Assembly: GCF_002266465.3 (NCBI RefSeq)
Contig: NZ_CP029427.2
Span: forward strand, 6,016,501-6,080,500
DNA: 64,000 nucleotides
Source: Bradyrhizobium symbiodeficiens
GTDB lineage: Bacteria; Pseudomonadota; Alphaproteobacteria; Rhizobiales; Xanthobacteraceae
Direction: 5' to 3'
Part shown: piece by piece, positions 25,398 through 34,475 of the stretch
Position numbering within the stretch: position 1 is the first letter of the stretch
Layout of the letters: every line of letters starts with the position of its first letter
The notes under the pieces: generated by a model
Seen by the model: only the letters and a program-made list of their open reading frames with translations
Databases searched by the model: none
Told to the model about the DNA's origin: nothing
Position numbers and translations under genes: made by a program

Positions 25398-27083
25398 TTA
25401 CGCCGCACGCACCTTGGCGAGGAAGCCGTCCACCGCGCTGCGCAGCGCGCCGGACTGGTTGTCCAGCTCGCGGGCGTTGGTGAGCACGTCGGTGGCGGCA
25501 GAGCCGGTCGCTTCCGCGGCCGAGGTGACGCCGCCGATATGGGTATTGATCTCGCTCGAGCCGGCCGCAACCGACTGGATGTTGCGGGCGATTTCGCGGG
25601 TCGCCTCGCCCTGCTGCTCGATCGACGCGGAAATGCCCGCGGTGATCTCGCTCATCTCCGCGATGGTCTGGGTGATGCCGGAGATGGCCGTGACCGCGTC
25701 GCTGGTCGAGGTCTGCATCGCCGCGACCTGCGCGGAGATCTCCTCGGTCGCCTTGGCGGTCTGGTTGGCGAGCGCCTTGACCTCGGAGGCGACGACCGCG
25801 AAACCGCGGCCGGATTCACCGGCGCGTGCCGCCTCGATGGTGGCATTGAGCGCGAGCAAATTGGTCTGCGCGGCGATCGAATGGATCAGCTTGACGACTT
25901 CGCCGATCTTCTCGGCGCCGGTCGAGAGCACCTGCACCGTGGCGTTGGTACGCTCGGCATCGCTGACGGCGCGGCTCGCCACTTCGGTCGAGCGGGTGAC
26001 CTGGCGGGAGATTTCCGCAACCGAGCTCGACAGCTCTTCGGCGGCCGCCGCGACCGTGCCGACATTACCGGAGGCCTTTTGCGAGGCGGCACCGACGGTC
26101 GCCGCGCGCGAGGAGGCATCGCTGGCGGTCGCGGTCATCGACTGCGCCGTCGTCTGCATGCCGGCCGCGGCCGAGGAGACCGAGCGGACGATGCCGTTGA
26201 CGCTGCGTTCGAAGTCGTTGGCAATGCCCTCCATCGCGCTGCGACGTTCCGCCGCGACGCGCTCCTGGGCATCGGCTTCGGTCTTTTCGAGGTCGCGGAT
26301 GCGGACCGCGTTGTCCTTGAAGATCTGGACGGTGGAGGCCATCGCGCCGACCTCGTCGCCGCGGCCGACGCCGGGGATCTCGCCCTCGAGCTTGCCGTCG
26401 GCGAGTTCCTTCATGCGGGTGCCGAGCAGCGCGAGCGGACGACTGATGCCGCGGCCGATCAGCCAGGCGACGCTGCCGGCGACGATGACGATGCCGAGCA
26501 TGGCGAGGCCAAGCAGCCAGTAGACCGGACCCATCTTGGCGTCGATGTCGTCGAGATAGGCGCCGGTTCCGAGATACATGTCGAAACCGGGGACGGCGAC
26601 GGCGTAGCCGATCTTGCGGATCAGTGCTGCCTGGCCCGGCTTCGCATATTCATAATACAGAAGAATCGAGCCGTTGGCCTTGACGCCGTCCATCAGCTCG
26701 GCGGACAGCTTGCGGCCGTTGGTCACGACGTCCATGCGGTTGGCGCCGATCTGCTTCGGATCAGGCGCGAGCTGGGTGATGCCGTCATAGGACGTGCCGA
26801 AGAGATAGCCCGAGCCGTTGTCATAGGTCATCGAATTGCCGTAGCGGCGAAGGTCGGCCAGCGCCGCGTCCTTTGTCATCTCGCCGGCATCGACCCGCTT
26901 TTTGAGGGCGAGGGCGTAGTTGCGGCCCATATCGACGATCGACTTGGCCTGGTCGATGCGCGCATTCACCATCTCGCGCTTCATCAGATAGCCGGCAAGT
27001 ACACCGGAGATGCAGAGGCCCAACAGCGTGACGCCGACAAGGATGCCGAGCTTGGAGGCGATCTTCAGATTGCTCAATTTCAC
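25398..27083 (-). CDS. Methyl-accepting chemotaxis protein with single Cache domain
   Basis: A 561-residue chemoreceptor: a transmembrane helix at about 9-31; a periplasmic sCache_2-like sensor domain (about 33-185, with GSGYLFGTSYDGITQLAPDPKQIG and YAVAVPGFDMYLGTGAYLDDI); a second helix (about 188-208); HAMP; and a long cytoplasmic coiled coil with the conserved hairpin tip IAAQTNLLALNATIEAARAGESGRGFAVVASEVKALA. It signals to CheA/CheW; ligand unknown, though Cache_2 receptors often bind short carboxylates. The GTG at 27083 is chosen because GGAG lies eight bases ahead; 20 extra upstream codons look spurious. No che genes are adjacent. Confidence 0.93.
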   Translation of the reverse strand: MKLSNLKIASKLGILVGVTLLGLCISGVLAGYLMKREMVNARIDQAKSIVDMGRNYALALKKRVDAGEMTKDAALADLRRYGNSMTYDNGSGYLFGTSYDGITQLAPDPKQIGANRMDVVTNGRKLSAELMDGVKANGSILLYYEYAKPGQAALIRKIGYAVAVPGFDMYLGTGAYLDDIDAKMGPVYWLLGLAMLGIVIVAGSVAWLIGRGISRPLALLGTRMKELADGKLEGEIPGVGRGDEVGAMASTVQIFKDNAVRIRDLEKTEADAQERVAAERRSAMEGIANDFERSVNGIVRSVSSAAAGMQTTAQSMTATASDASSRAATVGAASQKASGNVGTVAAAAEELSSSVAEISRQVTRSTEVASRAVSDAERTNATVQVLSTGAEKIGEVVKLIHSIAAQTNLLALNATIEAARAGESGRGFAVVASEVKALANQTAKATEEISAQVAAMQTSTSDAVTAISGITQTIAEMSEITAGISASIEQQGEATREIARNIQSVAAGSSEINTHIGGVTSAAEATGSAATDVLTNARELDNQSGALRSAVDGFLAKVRAA

Positions 27084-27350
27084 GGGGGATAGCTCCGGCA
27101 GTAAAAGGGGATACGGGCACGCGAGTGATCGATCGAAATCCATTCAAGTTTTAGTGTGTGACCCCTTATCAAGCAGTTACGGGCGGCTCCGTAGAAGCCC
27201 GGACAAAACGCCCGAACGGCTGAATAAAATCGCAGCAACAGCAACCTTAGATTGTACGCATCGACCTCGATTTCGCGTAAAAGACGCAAAGGCCCGCCCC
27301 CCAAGGGACGTGTCACAACAAGAACCGACAAACCAAATCGGGAGCAGGAC

Positions 27351-28394
27351 ATGCCGAAATACAGGGTGGTGACGCCAAAGGGCGCGAGCTTCACGGTCGC
27401 TGGCAGCGACTATTCCTATGAGCGCGAGGCGCTCGATCCGATCGACGCCGAGATCATCGAGGCCCCCGCCGACGAAGCCGGGTTCATCGCCGCCGCAAAG
27501 AGCGCGGACGCCATCTATGCCAAGGGCATCCCGATCACCAAGACCATCATCGACAGCTTGCAGAGCTGCAAGGTCATCACGCTCGGCTCGGTCGGCGTCG
27601 ACAGCGTCGACGTCAAGGCCGCCACCGCGCGCGGCATTCCCGTCACCAACATCCCCGACACCTTCATCGAGGAGGTCGCCGATCACGCCATGATGCTGCT
27701 GCTCGCCGGCTTCCGCCGACTGGTCGAGCAGGACCGTATGGTGCGCAGCGGCCGCTGGGCCGAGGGCCGGCCGGCGCTGCTCAAAGTCCCCAGGCTGATG
27801 GGCCAGACGCTCGGCTTCGTCTCGTTCGGCCGCGTCGCGCGTGCGGTTGCGAAGCGCGCGGCGCCGTTCGGCCTGCGCATGATGGCCTACGATCCTTTCA
27901 TCCAGGAAACGCTGATGTGGGACCACGGCGTGATTCCGGCGACGCTGAACGAGGTGCTGTCGCAGTCCGACTTCATCTCGATGCATGCCCCGGCAAGGCC
28001 CGAGGTGCATCACATGCTGACCGAGAAGCACTTTCGGCAGATGAAGAAAGGCTCGATCTTCATCAACACCGGGCGCGGCGCCACCGTGGACGAGGAGAGC
28101 CTGATCAAGGCGCTGCAGGAAGGCTGGATCGCGCACGCCGCGCTCGACGTGCTGGAGAAGGAGCCGCCCTCCCACAACAATCCCCTGCTCGGCATGGAGA
28201 ACGTGACCCTGACCGCCCACGTCGCCTCGGCCTCGGCACGGTTTGACGAAGCGCGCAAGCGCCGGGTGGGCTACGAATTGTCACTGGTACTTCAGGGCAT
28301 GTGGCCGGTAAGCTGCGTCAATCCGTCGGTGCTGCAAGACACCACGCTCCGCCGCTGGCAACCCGTCAGCATGGATCGCGGGCCGAACAGCTAG
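27351..28394 (+). CDS. D-isomer-specific 2-hydroxyacid dehydrogenase
   Basis: A 347-residue NAD(P)-dependent dehydrogenase of the CtBP/phosphoglycerate dehydrogenase type. The Rossmann motif is LGFVSFGRVARAVAKRA (about 160), with Phe-Val-Ser replacing the more usual GxG first turn. Catalytic residues are visible as Arg in NTGRGATVDE, Glu in LDVLEKEPP and His in LTAHVASAS. It interconverts a 2-hydroxy acid and a 2-oxo acid; the exact substrate is unknown, but the following sugar-type ABC importer suggests a sugar acid. The ATG at 27351 follows GGGAGCAGGAC. The 267-base gap upstream holds the divergent chemoreceptor start and probably a promoter I could not place. Confidence 0.87.
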   Translation: MPKYRVVTPKGASFTVAGSDYSYEREALDPIDAEIIEAPADEAGFIAAAKSADAIYAKGIPITKTIIDSLQSCKVITLGSVGVDSVDVKAATARGIPVTNIPDTFIEEVADHAMMLLLAGFRRLVEQDRMVRSGRWAEGRPALLKVPRLMGQTLGFVSFGRVARAVAKRAAPFGLRMMAYDPFIQETLMWDHGVIPATLNEVLSQSDFISMHAPARPEVHHMLTEKHFRQMKKGSIFINTGRGATVDEESLIKALQEGWIAHAALDVLEKEPPSHNNPLLGMENVTLTAHVASASARFDEARKRRVGYELSLVLQGMWPVSCVNPSVLQDTTLRRWQPVSMDRGPNS

Positions 28395-28398
28395 GCGG

Positions 28399-28456
28399 CC
28401 GGCGCAAAGGCGCCGGAACCGGACGACCCTTCACCGGCGATCAACGCCGGGAAGGG
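28399..28456 (+). terminator. Two stem-loops between the dehydrogenase and ABC genes
   Basis: A perfect 7-bp hairpin (CCGGCGC/GCGCCGG, 28399-28416) lies just after the dehydrogenase stop, and a second 12-bp stem with one bulge (CCCTTC-A-CCGGCG with CGCCGG-GAAGGG, 28427-28456) ends 20 bases before the binding-protein ATG. Neither has a U-tract. They may stabilise mRNA ends or attenuate read-through. Confidence 0.5.
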
Positions 28457-28476
28457 AACATCATAGGGAGGTACTG

Positions 28477-29817
28477 ATGAGGAACGACATCACACGCCGT
28501 GATGCCTTGGCGCTGGGCCTGTCCGCTGCAACGCTTGCTGCCACCGGTGCTGCGGCGCAAACATCCACTATCAAGGCGGCCGATGTTCCGGCCCCCAAGC
28601 GCGAGATCGAGAAGGGTGCATCCCTGCGCATGCTGCGCCCGGTGCGCTTCGTCCAGGCCGACGAGGACGTCTTCCGCGCCAATGCGGCAAGGTTCACCAA
28701 GGAGACCGGGGTCGAGGTCAAGGTCGACTTCGTCGGCTGGGAAGACATCAACCAGCAGACCGCAGTGACCGCCAATTCCGGCGCCGGCCCCGACATCATC
28801 ATCGGCTTCTCCGACGCGCCGCACATTTACATCGACAAGCTGATCGAGCTGACCGACGTCGCCGACTATGTCGGCAAGCGCTATGGCGGCTGGCTGCCGC
28901 TGGCGCAGCGCTACGGCAAGAGGAACAAGAGCGACGCCTGGATCGGCCTGCCGTTCGGTGCGACCGCGGGACCGCTGATCTACCGCAAGTCGATCCTGCA
29001 ATCGGTCGGCTTCGACAAGGTGCCGGAAGACCATGCCGGGATCCTCGACCTGTGCCAGAAGCTGCACAAGGCCGGTAAACCGGCCGGCTTCGCGCTCGGC
29101 AACGCCAAGGGCGACGGCAACGGCTTCGCCAACTGGGCGCTGTGGTCGCACAACGCCTCCCTGCTCGACGAGGAGGGCAACGTCATCATCAACAGCAAGG
29201 AGACCATCGCGGCACTGAACTGGGTCAAGCAGATCTACCCGACCTTCATCGCCGGCACGCCGTCATGGAACGACGTCAGCAACAACCGCGCCTATTCCTC
29301 GCAGGAAATCTCGCTGACGGCCAACGGCGTCTCGTTGTACTTCTCGCTCAAGAACGACCCGGCGACCAAGGCGATCGCCGACGACAGCGAGCATCAGCTG
29401 CTGCCCAAGGGCCTGGCCAAGGTCTCTCCGATGGCGGGGCTGACCCTCAATGCCATGCTGTTCAAGCACAGCCCGTATCCCAACGCCGCAAAGGCCTTCC
29501 TGCAATACATGCTGGAGAAGGACCAGTACGAGCCGTGGCTCAACGCCAATTCCGGGTACTGGTCGCAGCCGCTGGCTGCCTATGCCGAGGCAGCCGTCTG
29601 GAAAGGCGACCCCAAGGTCTCGATCTTCAAGGACACGATGAACAGCACTTACTATGACGGCTACAAAGGCCCGATCTCGACGGCGACCGGAGCCGTCAGT
29701 GCCGACTACGTGCTGATCCAGATGTGCGCGTCCGTTGCGACCGGTGCGGCCACGCCGGAGGCCGCAGCCGCGGAAGCCGAGCAACGCTGCAAGCGGTACT
29801 TCCGGCGGCAGCGATAG
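28477..29817 (+). CDS. ABC importer extracellular solute-binding protein (sugar type, family 1)
   Basis: A 446-residue periplasmic binding protein. It begins with a Tat-like signal (TRRDALALGLSAATLAATG) with probable cleavage at AAA-Q. The mature fold is that of family 1 sugar-binding proteins: FTKETGVEVKVDFVGWEDINQQ, SGAGPDIIIGFSDAPHIY, and KAFLQYMLEKDQYEPWL near the end. It should deliver a carbohydrate or polyol to the two permeases that follow. GGAGGT precedes the ATG at the ideal distance, implying high expression. A REP-like element separates it from the permease genes, which could lower their expression relative to the binding protein. Confidence 0.9.
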   Translation: MRNDITRRDALALGLSAATLAATGAAAQTSTIKAADVPAPKREIEKGASLRMLRPVRFVQADEDVFRANAARFTKETGVEVKVDFVGWEDINQQTAVTANSGAGPDIIIGFSDAPHIYIDKLIELTDVADYVGKRYGGWLPLAQRYGKRNKSDAWIGLPFGATAGPLIYRKSILQSVGFDKVPEDHAGILDLCQKLHKAGKPAGFALGNAKGDGNGFANWALWSHNASLLDEEGNVIINSKETIAALNWVKQIYPTFIAGTPSWNDVSNNRAYSSQEISLTANGVSLYFSLKNDPATKAIADDSEHQLLPKGLAKVSPMAGLTLNAMLFKHSPYPNAAKAFLQYMLEKDQYEPWLNANSGYWSQPLAAYAEAAVWKGDPKVSIFKDTMNSTYYDGYKGPISTATGAVSADYVLIQMCASVATGAATPEAAAAEAEQRCKRYFRRQR

Positions 29818-29829
29818 CAGCCGAACGAC

Positions 29830-29916
29830 CGTCATAGCGAGGAGCGAAGCGACGAAGCAATCCAGACTGCAGCCGCGGCGACAGACTGGATTGCTTCGCT
29901 TCGCTCCAACTGACGG
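29830..29916 (+). repeat. Dispersed palindromic repeat, family G, inside an ABC operon
   Basis: CGTCATAGCGAGGAGCGAAGCGACGAAGCAATCCAG and CTGGATTGCTTCGCTTCGCTCCAACTGACGG form an inverted repeat between the binding-protein gene and the first permease gene. The GCGAGGAGCGAAGCGACGAAGCAATCCAG arm is a common intergenic repeat in this group. At RNA level it would form a strong hairpin. Confidence 0.85.
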
Positions 29917-29949
29917 GTGTGGTGACTTTCACAGACGGGACAACACCTG

Positions 29950-30906
29950 ATGTCCGTTACGACGTTTTCCTCCCCAGCCTTGGCGCAACGGCAACCGAAC
30001 TGGATCGTGCGGCTGTTCGACTACAAGCCGTTCCTGATCGCGATGTGCCTGGCGCCCGCGATCGGGCTGCTGTCGGTGTTCCTGACCTATCCGCTCGGCC
30101 TCGGCATCTGGCTCGCCTTCACCGACACCACGATCGGCCGCCGCGGCGTCTTCGTCGGCTTCGAGAATTTCCAGTACCTGCTCACCGATCCCCTGTGGTG
30201 GAACGCCGTCTTCTACAGCGTGGTCTATACGGGCATCGCGACCTTCGGGAAGTTCGCGCTCGGCTTCTGGCTCGCGCTGCTGCTCAACAACCATTTTCCG
30301 TTCAAGAGCATCCTGCGTGCGATCATCCTGTTGCCCTGGATCGTGCCGACGGTGCTCTCGGCGCTGGCGTTCTGGTGGATCTACGATCCGCAGTTCTCGA
30401 TCATCTCCTATCTGTTGGTCGACGTGCTGCACTGGCGGTCGAGCAATGTCGACTTCCTCGGCTCGGCCTGGCCGGCGCGCTTCTCGCTGATCGCCGCCAA
30501 CATCTGGCGCGGCATTCCCTTCGTCGCGATCTCGTTGCTGGCTGGGCTTCAGACCATCTCGCCCTCGCTCTACGAGGCCGCGATGCTTGACGGGGCCAGC
30601 GCCTGGCAGCGCTTCCGCTATATCACCTTCCCGATGATGATGCCGATCCTGGCCATCGTCATGACCTTCTCGATCATCTTCACCTTCACCGACTTCCAGC
30701 TGGTCTATGCCATCACCCGCGGCGGGCCCGTCAACTCCACCCATCTGCTGGCGACCCTGGCGTTCCAGCGCGGCATCGCCGGCGGCGAGCTCGGCGAAGG
30801 GGCGGCGATCGCGGTGTCGATGATCCCGTTCCTGATCTTCGCGACGCTATTCTCTTATTTCGGCCTGGCCCGCCGCAAATGGCAGCAGGGAGAGGCCAAT
30901 GACTGA
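29950..30906 (+). CDS. ABC sugar importer permease (MalF/UgpA type)
   Basis: A 318-residue inner-membrane permease with six main helices. The cytoplasmic EAA loop reads EAAMLDGASAWQRFRYITFPMMMP (about residue 215), which docks to the ATPase. The usual family segment FENFQYLLTDPLWWNAVFYSVVYT follows the first helix. It pairs with the next gene, which it overlaps by 8 bases. No ATP-binding gene is in this cluster, so the complex must use an ATPase encoded elsewhere (an UgpC/MsmX-type shared subunit would be the usual case). Substrate unknown. Confidence 0.92.
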   Translation: MSVTTFSSPALAQRQPNWIVRLFDYKPFLIAMCLAPAIGLLSVFLTYPLGLGIWLAFTDTTIGRRGVFVGFENFQYLLTDPLWWNAVFYSVVYTGIATFGKFALGFWLALLLNNHFPFKSILRAIILLPWIVPTVLSALAFWWIYDPQFSIISYLLVDVLHWRSSNVDFLGSAWPARFSLIAANIWRGIPFVAISLLAGLQTISPSLYEAAMLDGASAWQRFRYITFPMMMPILAIVMTFSIIFTFTDFQLVYAITRGGPVNSTHLLATLAFQRGIAGGELGEGAAIAVSMIPFLIFATLFSYFGLARRKWQQGEAND

Positions 30907-31801
30907 CACCGTCGCGCAAACCGCCGCCGTGGCCAACGCGAAAGCGGCACCCGACACCATGGCCTGGGATTCCGGGCTCCGGCGGCTGATGATGATCTAC
31001 CTGCCGCTCGGCTGCTTCGTGCTGATCCTGCTGTTTCCGTTCTACTGGATGGCGATCACCTCGTTCAAGCCGAACGCCGAGCTGCTCAATTACAAGGAGC
31101 ACAACCCGTTCTGGATCTCCTCGCCGACGCTCGCCCACATCAAGCACCTGCTGTTCGACACTTCCTATCCGCGCTGGCTGTGGACGACGATGACGGTGGC
31201 GATCGGCTCGACCACGCTGTCCCTGATCGCGAGCACGCTCGCCGCCTACGCCATCGAGCGCCTGCGTTTCCGCGGCAGCCCTTATGTCGGCCTCGGCATT
31301 TATCTCGCCTATCTCGTGCCACCGTCGATCCTGTTCATTCCGCTCGCCACCGTCATCGTGCAGTTCGGCCTGTTCGACTCACCTCTGGCCCTGATCCTGG
31401 TCTATCCGACCTTCCTGGTGCCGTTCTGCACCTGGCTCCTGATCGGCTATTTCAAGTCGATTCCCTATGAGCTCGAGGAATGCGCGCTGGTCGACGGCGC
31501 CACGCGGCTGCAGATCCTGCGCCGCGTCACGCTGCCGCTGGCGGTGCCCGGGCTGATCTCGGCCGGCATCTTCTCCTTCACGCTGTCCTGGAACGAATTC
31601 ATCTACGCGCTCGCCTTCATCCAGAGCGGCGCCAACAAGACCGTGCCGGTCGCGATCCTGACCGAGCTCGTCACCGGCGACGTCTACCAATGGGGTGCGC
31701 TGATGGCCGGATCGCTGCTCGGTTCGCTGCCGGTCGCGGTCTTCTACTCGCTGTTCGTGGACTACTACGTGTCCTCGCTGACCGGCGCGGTGAAGGAGTA
31801 G
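30899..31801 (+). CDS. ABC sugar importer permease (MalG/UgpE type)
   Basis: A 300-residue permease with six helices and the EAA-like loop EECALVDGATRLQILRRVTLPLAVPG near residue 197. It starts inside the end of the preceding permease gene, so the two are coupled. Together they form the membrane channel for the substrate held by the binding protein at 28477. The gene is last in the cluster; no ATPase follows. The stretch after it (31802-31927) contains only the start region of the next gene. Confidence 0.92.
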   Translation: MTDTVAQTAAVANAKAAPDTMAWDSGLRRLMMIYLPLGCFVLILLFPFYWMAITSFKPNAELLNYKEHNPFWISSPTLAHIKHLLFDTSYPRWLWTTMTVAIGSTTLSLIASTLAAYAIERLRFRGSPYVGLGIYLAYLVPPSILFIPLATVIVQFGLFDSPLALILVYPTFLVPFCTWLLIGYFKSIPYELEECALVDGATRLQILRRVTLPLAVPGLISAGIFSFTLSWNEFIYALAFIQSGANKTVPVAILTELVTGDVYQWGALMAGSLLGSLPVAVFYSLFVDYYVSSLTGAVKE

Positions 31802-31927
31802 CTACCCGCTTCGCACGAACGATCGTGCTATCGTGATAGATCGCATCCCTGCTCCGATGCTACCTGCTGCATCGGCGGTGGGGGAGCGTTGGCGCTACCG
31901 ACACTCGCTCGAGAAAGCGAGGATTCC

Positions 31928-32896
31928 ATGGGATCGCCCAAACTCCCCTCACTGTCCCGGCGAGGCTTTTGCCTGTGCTGCGTCGGAGGCGCTTTCGCCG
32001 CCACGACAGGTTGGCTTACGCCGAGGCGGGCCTATGCCGAGGCCCGCGGTATCGTCAGCTTGATCAAGGACAGCGCCGCGACATCGCCGATCACGACCTA
32101 CAAGCTGCGCAACAACATCAGCGTGCTCGAAGGATCCGGGGGCAACATCGCCGTGCTGACCGGCCCGGACGGCAAGCTGCTGATCGATGCGGGCATCCGT
32201 GTCTCGCGTCCCCAGCTCACCAAGGCGCTGGCCGATCTGGGCGTGGATCCCGTCACGCACCTCGTCAACACCCACTGGCACTTCGACCACGCCGACGGCA
32301 ACGAATGGCTGCATTCAGCCGGCGCCAGGATCATTGCACACGAAAACACCCGGAAGCATCTCCTCCAGGTCGAGCGCGTCGACGACTGGGACTACAATTT
32401 CCTTCCGCTCGGCGCGGGTGGAATTCCCAGTGAAGTCTTTGCAGGCAGCCACGCGCTCAAGCTCAACGGAACCTCGATCAGCCTGAAATACCACGGGCCC
32501 GCGCACACCGACAGCGACATCTCCGTCACCTTCGCAGACGCCAACGTCGTTCACGTCGCCGATTTGTTCTGGAACGGCATCTATCCGTTCATCGACTATT
32601 CGACCGGCGGAAGCATCGACGGGATGATCGCTGCATGCGACGCCAATCTTGCGGCAATGGACAAGGACACGATCGTCATCGCCGGACATGGCAAGCCGGT
32701 CAGCAACAAAGCCGAGTTTCAGGCCTTTCGCGACATGCTCGTCGGAATCCGCGACAACGTCGCCCGGCTCAAGAGGCAGGGACGAACGCGGGACGAAACC
32801 GTTGCGGCCAAGCCGACAGCGGCCTTTGACGCGATATGGGGTCAGTTCGTCATCGATCCCGGCTTCTTCACCAGGCTGGTCTACCAGGGCGTGTAG
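31928..32896 (+). CDS. Tat-exported metallo-beta-lactamase-fold hydrolase
   Basis: A 322-residue MBL-fold protein. The N terminus has a twin-arginine motif SRRGFCLCC followed by an Ala-rich segment ending in AYA-E, so the enzyme is probably periplasmic and exported folded with its metals. Metal ligands are visible: HWHFDHADG (the HxHxDH motif), the later His in GPAHTDSD, Asp in HVADLFW and His in AGHGKPV. The general plan fits broad quinoprotein-relay/MBL-type hydrolases rather than true beta-lactamases; substrate unknown. The ATG at 31928 has AGG a few bases upstream. It lies downstream of, but not clearly in, the ABC operon. Confidence 0.85.
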   Translation: MGSPKLPSLSRRGFCLCCVGGAFAATTGWLTPRRAYAEARGIVSLIKDSAATSPITTYKLRNNISVLEGSGGNIAVLTGPDGKLLIDAGIRVSRPQLTKALADLGVDPVTHLVNTHWHFDHADGNEWLHSAGARIIAHENTRKHLLQVERVDDWDYNFLPLGAGGIPSEVFAGSHALKLNGTSISLKYHGPAHTDSDISVTFADANVVHVADLFWNGIYPFIDYSTGGSIDGMIAACDANLAAMDKDTIVIAGHGKPVSNKAEFQAFRDMLVGIRDNVARLKRQGRTRDETVAAKPTAAFDAIWGQFVIDPGFFTRLVYQGV

Positions 32897-32988
32897 GGCG
32901 CCGCCGTCAGCTGCGGCGTTTGGCCCGGCTTCACAATACTGCAACACGCGATCCGCATAACGCGTGCGTCCGCCAACAGGAGACGCAC

Positions 32989-34344
32989 ATGCGCGCGATT
33001 TTTCTCAGCACCGTCGCAACGATCGTTCTCGCCGCGAGCTCCGCGCTCGCGCAGAGCGAGGGTGAATTCCCCGCCAAGCTCGCCGGCCACGTGGTGATGC
33101 CGGCCGCGACCTTCATCGACGCCCCCGCCGATGCTCCTGCCGATCTCAAGACCTCCGGCAAATACACCACCGGCAAGCGGGTCGACGCGCTCGGCACCGT
33201 GATGGGCAAGTCCTATGAGCGGGCGACCGGCGTGTCGCTGCCGTTCAAGGGCCAGCCGCTGCAGGGCCATTCCGGCATCAAGACCATGCCCGACGGCAGC
33301 TTCTGGGTCATCACAGACAACGGCATGGGCGCACGCGCCAATTCGCCGGATTCGATGCTGTACCTGAACCGCTACAAGATGGACTGGGCCGGCGGCAAGA
33401 TCGAGCGGCTGGAAACCATTTTCCTGCACGATCCCGACAGAAAGGTCCCGTTCCGCATCGTCCACGAGGACACGCCGAAGCGCTACCTCACCGGCGCCGA
33501 CTTCGACACCGAAGGCTTCCAGATCATCGGCGACAGCTTCTGGATCGGCGACGAGTTCGGCCCTTACATCCTCAAGGCCGACAAATCAGGCAAGATCCTC
33601 GGTGTGTTCGATACGGTTGCCGACGGTAAGCCGGTGCGCTCGCCGGATCATTGGGCCGTGGGAACGCCGGCCGCACCGGGTGCGACCTACACCAACGTCA
33701 ACCTCCGCCGCTCTAAGGGCTATGAGGGCTTTGCCTCCTCCAAGGACGGCAAGTTCCTGTACGGCCTGCTCGAAGGACCGCTGTGGGATGCCGAGAAGAA
33801 AGATTGGGAGAAGGTCGACGGCAAGGAAGCCTCCCGCATCCTCGAATTCGACGTCGCCGCCGGGAAGTTCACCGGCCGCTATTGGCAATATGTGTTCGAG
33901 CAGAACGGCAACGCCATCGGCGATTTCAACATGATCGACCAGGCCTCCGGCCTCATCATCGAGCGCGACAATGGCGAAGGCACGGCCGACAAGGCCTGCC
34001 CGCAAGGCACCCGCGGCGAGAATTGCTTCCCGGATCTTGCCAAGTTCAAGCGCGTCTACAAGATCGAGCTCAACGAGGCCAATGTCGGCAAGTCCGTGCG
34101 CAAGATCGGCTATATCGATCTCATGAAGATCAGGGATCCCGACAAGAAGGCGAGGAAGCCGCTCAATGACGGCGTCTACACCTTCCCGTTCTTCACCATC
34201 GAGAACGTCGATCGCGTCGACGACACCCACATCATCGTCGGCAACGACAACAATCTGCCGTTCTCCTCCAGCCGCGATCCCAACAAGGCCGACGACGACG
34301 AGTTCATGCTGCTCGAGGTCGCGGACTTCCTGAAGGCAAAGTAG
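32989..34344 (+). CDS. Exported esterase-like protein of the phytase-like family
   Basis: A 451-residue secreted protein with a clear signal peptide (MRAIFLSTVATIVLAASSALA-Q). The body has the beta-propeller-like pattern of the 'esterase-like activity of phytase' family: GHSGIKTMPDGSFWVITDNGMGAR, DFDTEGFQIIGDSFWIGDEFGPYIL, GYEGFASSKDGKFLYGLLEGP and DNNLPFSSSRDPNKADDDEF near the end. It may hydrolyse phosphate or carboxylic esters in the periplasm, but activity in this family is mostly unproven. A CAGGAGAC ribosome site precedes the ATG. It stands alone and ends near a dispersed repeat. Confidence 0.85.
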   Translation: MRAIFLSTVATIVLAASSALAQSEGEFPAKLAGHVVMPAATFIDAPADAPADLKTSGKYTTGKRVDALGTVMGKSYERATGVSLPFKGQPLQGHSGIKTMPDGSFWVITDNGMGARANSPDSMLYLNRYKMDWAGGKIERLETIFLHDPDRKVPFRIVHEDTPKRYLTGADFDTEGFQIIGDSFWIGDEFGPYILKADKSGKILGVFDTVADGKPVRSPDHWAVGTPAAPGATYTNVNLRRSKGYEGFASSKDGKFLYGLLEGPLWDAEKKDWEKVDGKEASRILEFDVAAGKFTGRYWQYVFEQNGNAIGDFNMIDQASGLIIERDNGEGTADKACPQGTRGENCFPDLAKFKRVYKIELNEANVGKSVRKIGYIDLMKIRDPDKKARKPLNDGVYTFPFFTIENVDRVDDTHIIVGNDNNLPFSSSRDPNKADDDEFMLLEVADFLKAK

Positions 34345-34363
34345 GGAGAGGTTCTCTCAACAC

Positions 34364-34467
34364 GGTCATCGCCCGGCTTGACCGGCGATCCAGTACTCCG
34401 AGACGCCTGTCATCAAACAGCGCGGTCTCGGCGTACTGGATGCTCCGGTCAAGCCGGGGCATGACAG
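34364..34467 (+). repeat. Dispersed palindromic repeat, family H
   Basis: TCATCGCCCGGCTTGACCGGCGATCCAGTACTCCGAGACG and CGGTCTCGGCGTACTGGATGCTCCGGTCAAGCCGGGGCATGACAG are the arms of a 100-base inverted repeat between two convergent genes (phytase-like and tonB). It is REP-like and may serve as a bidirectional terminator. Confidence 0.82.
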
Positions 34468-34475
34468 CGGAGGGC

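Noticed and set aside
25203..27092. Very long plus-strand open frame (629 codons) opposite the chemoreceptor gene
   Set aside because: It is the antisense shadow of a well-conserved methyl-accepting chemotaxis gene; its product is low-complexity Arg/Gly/Asp-rich and matches no family.
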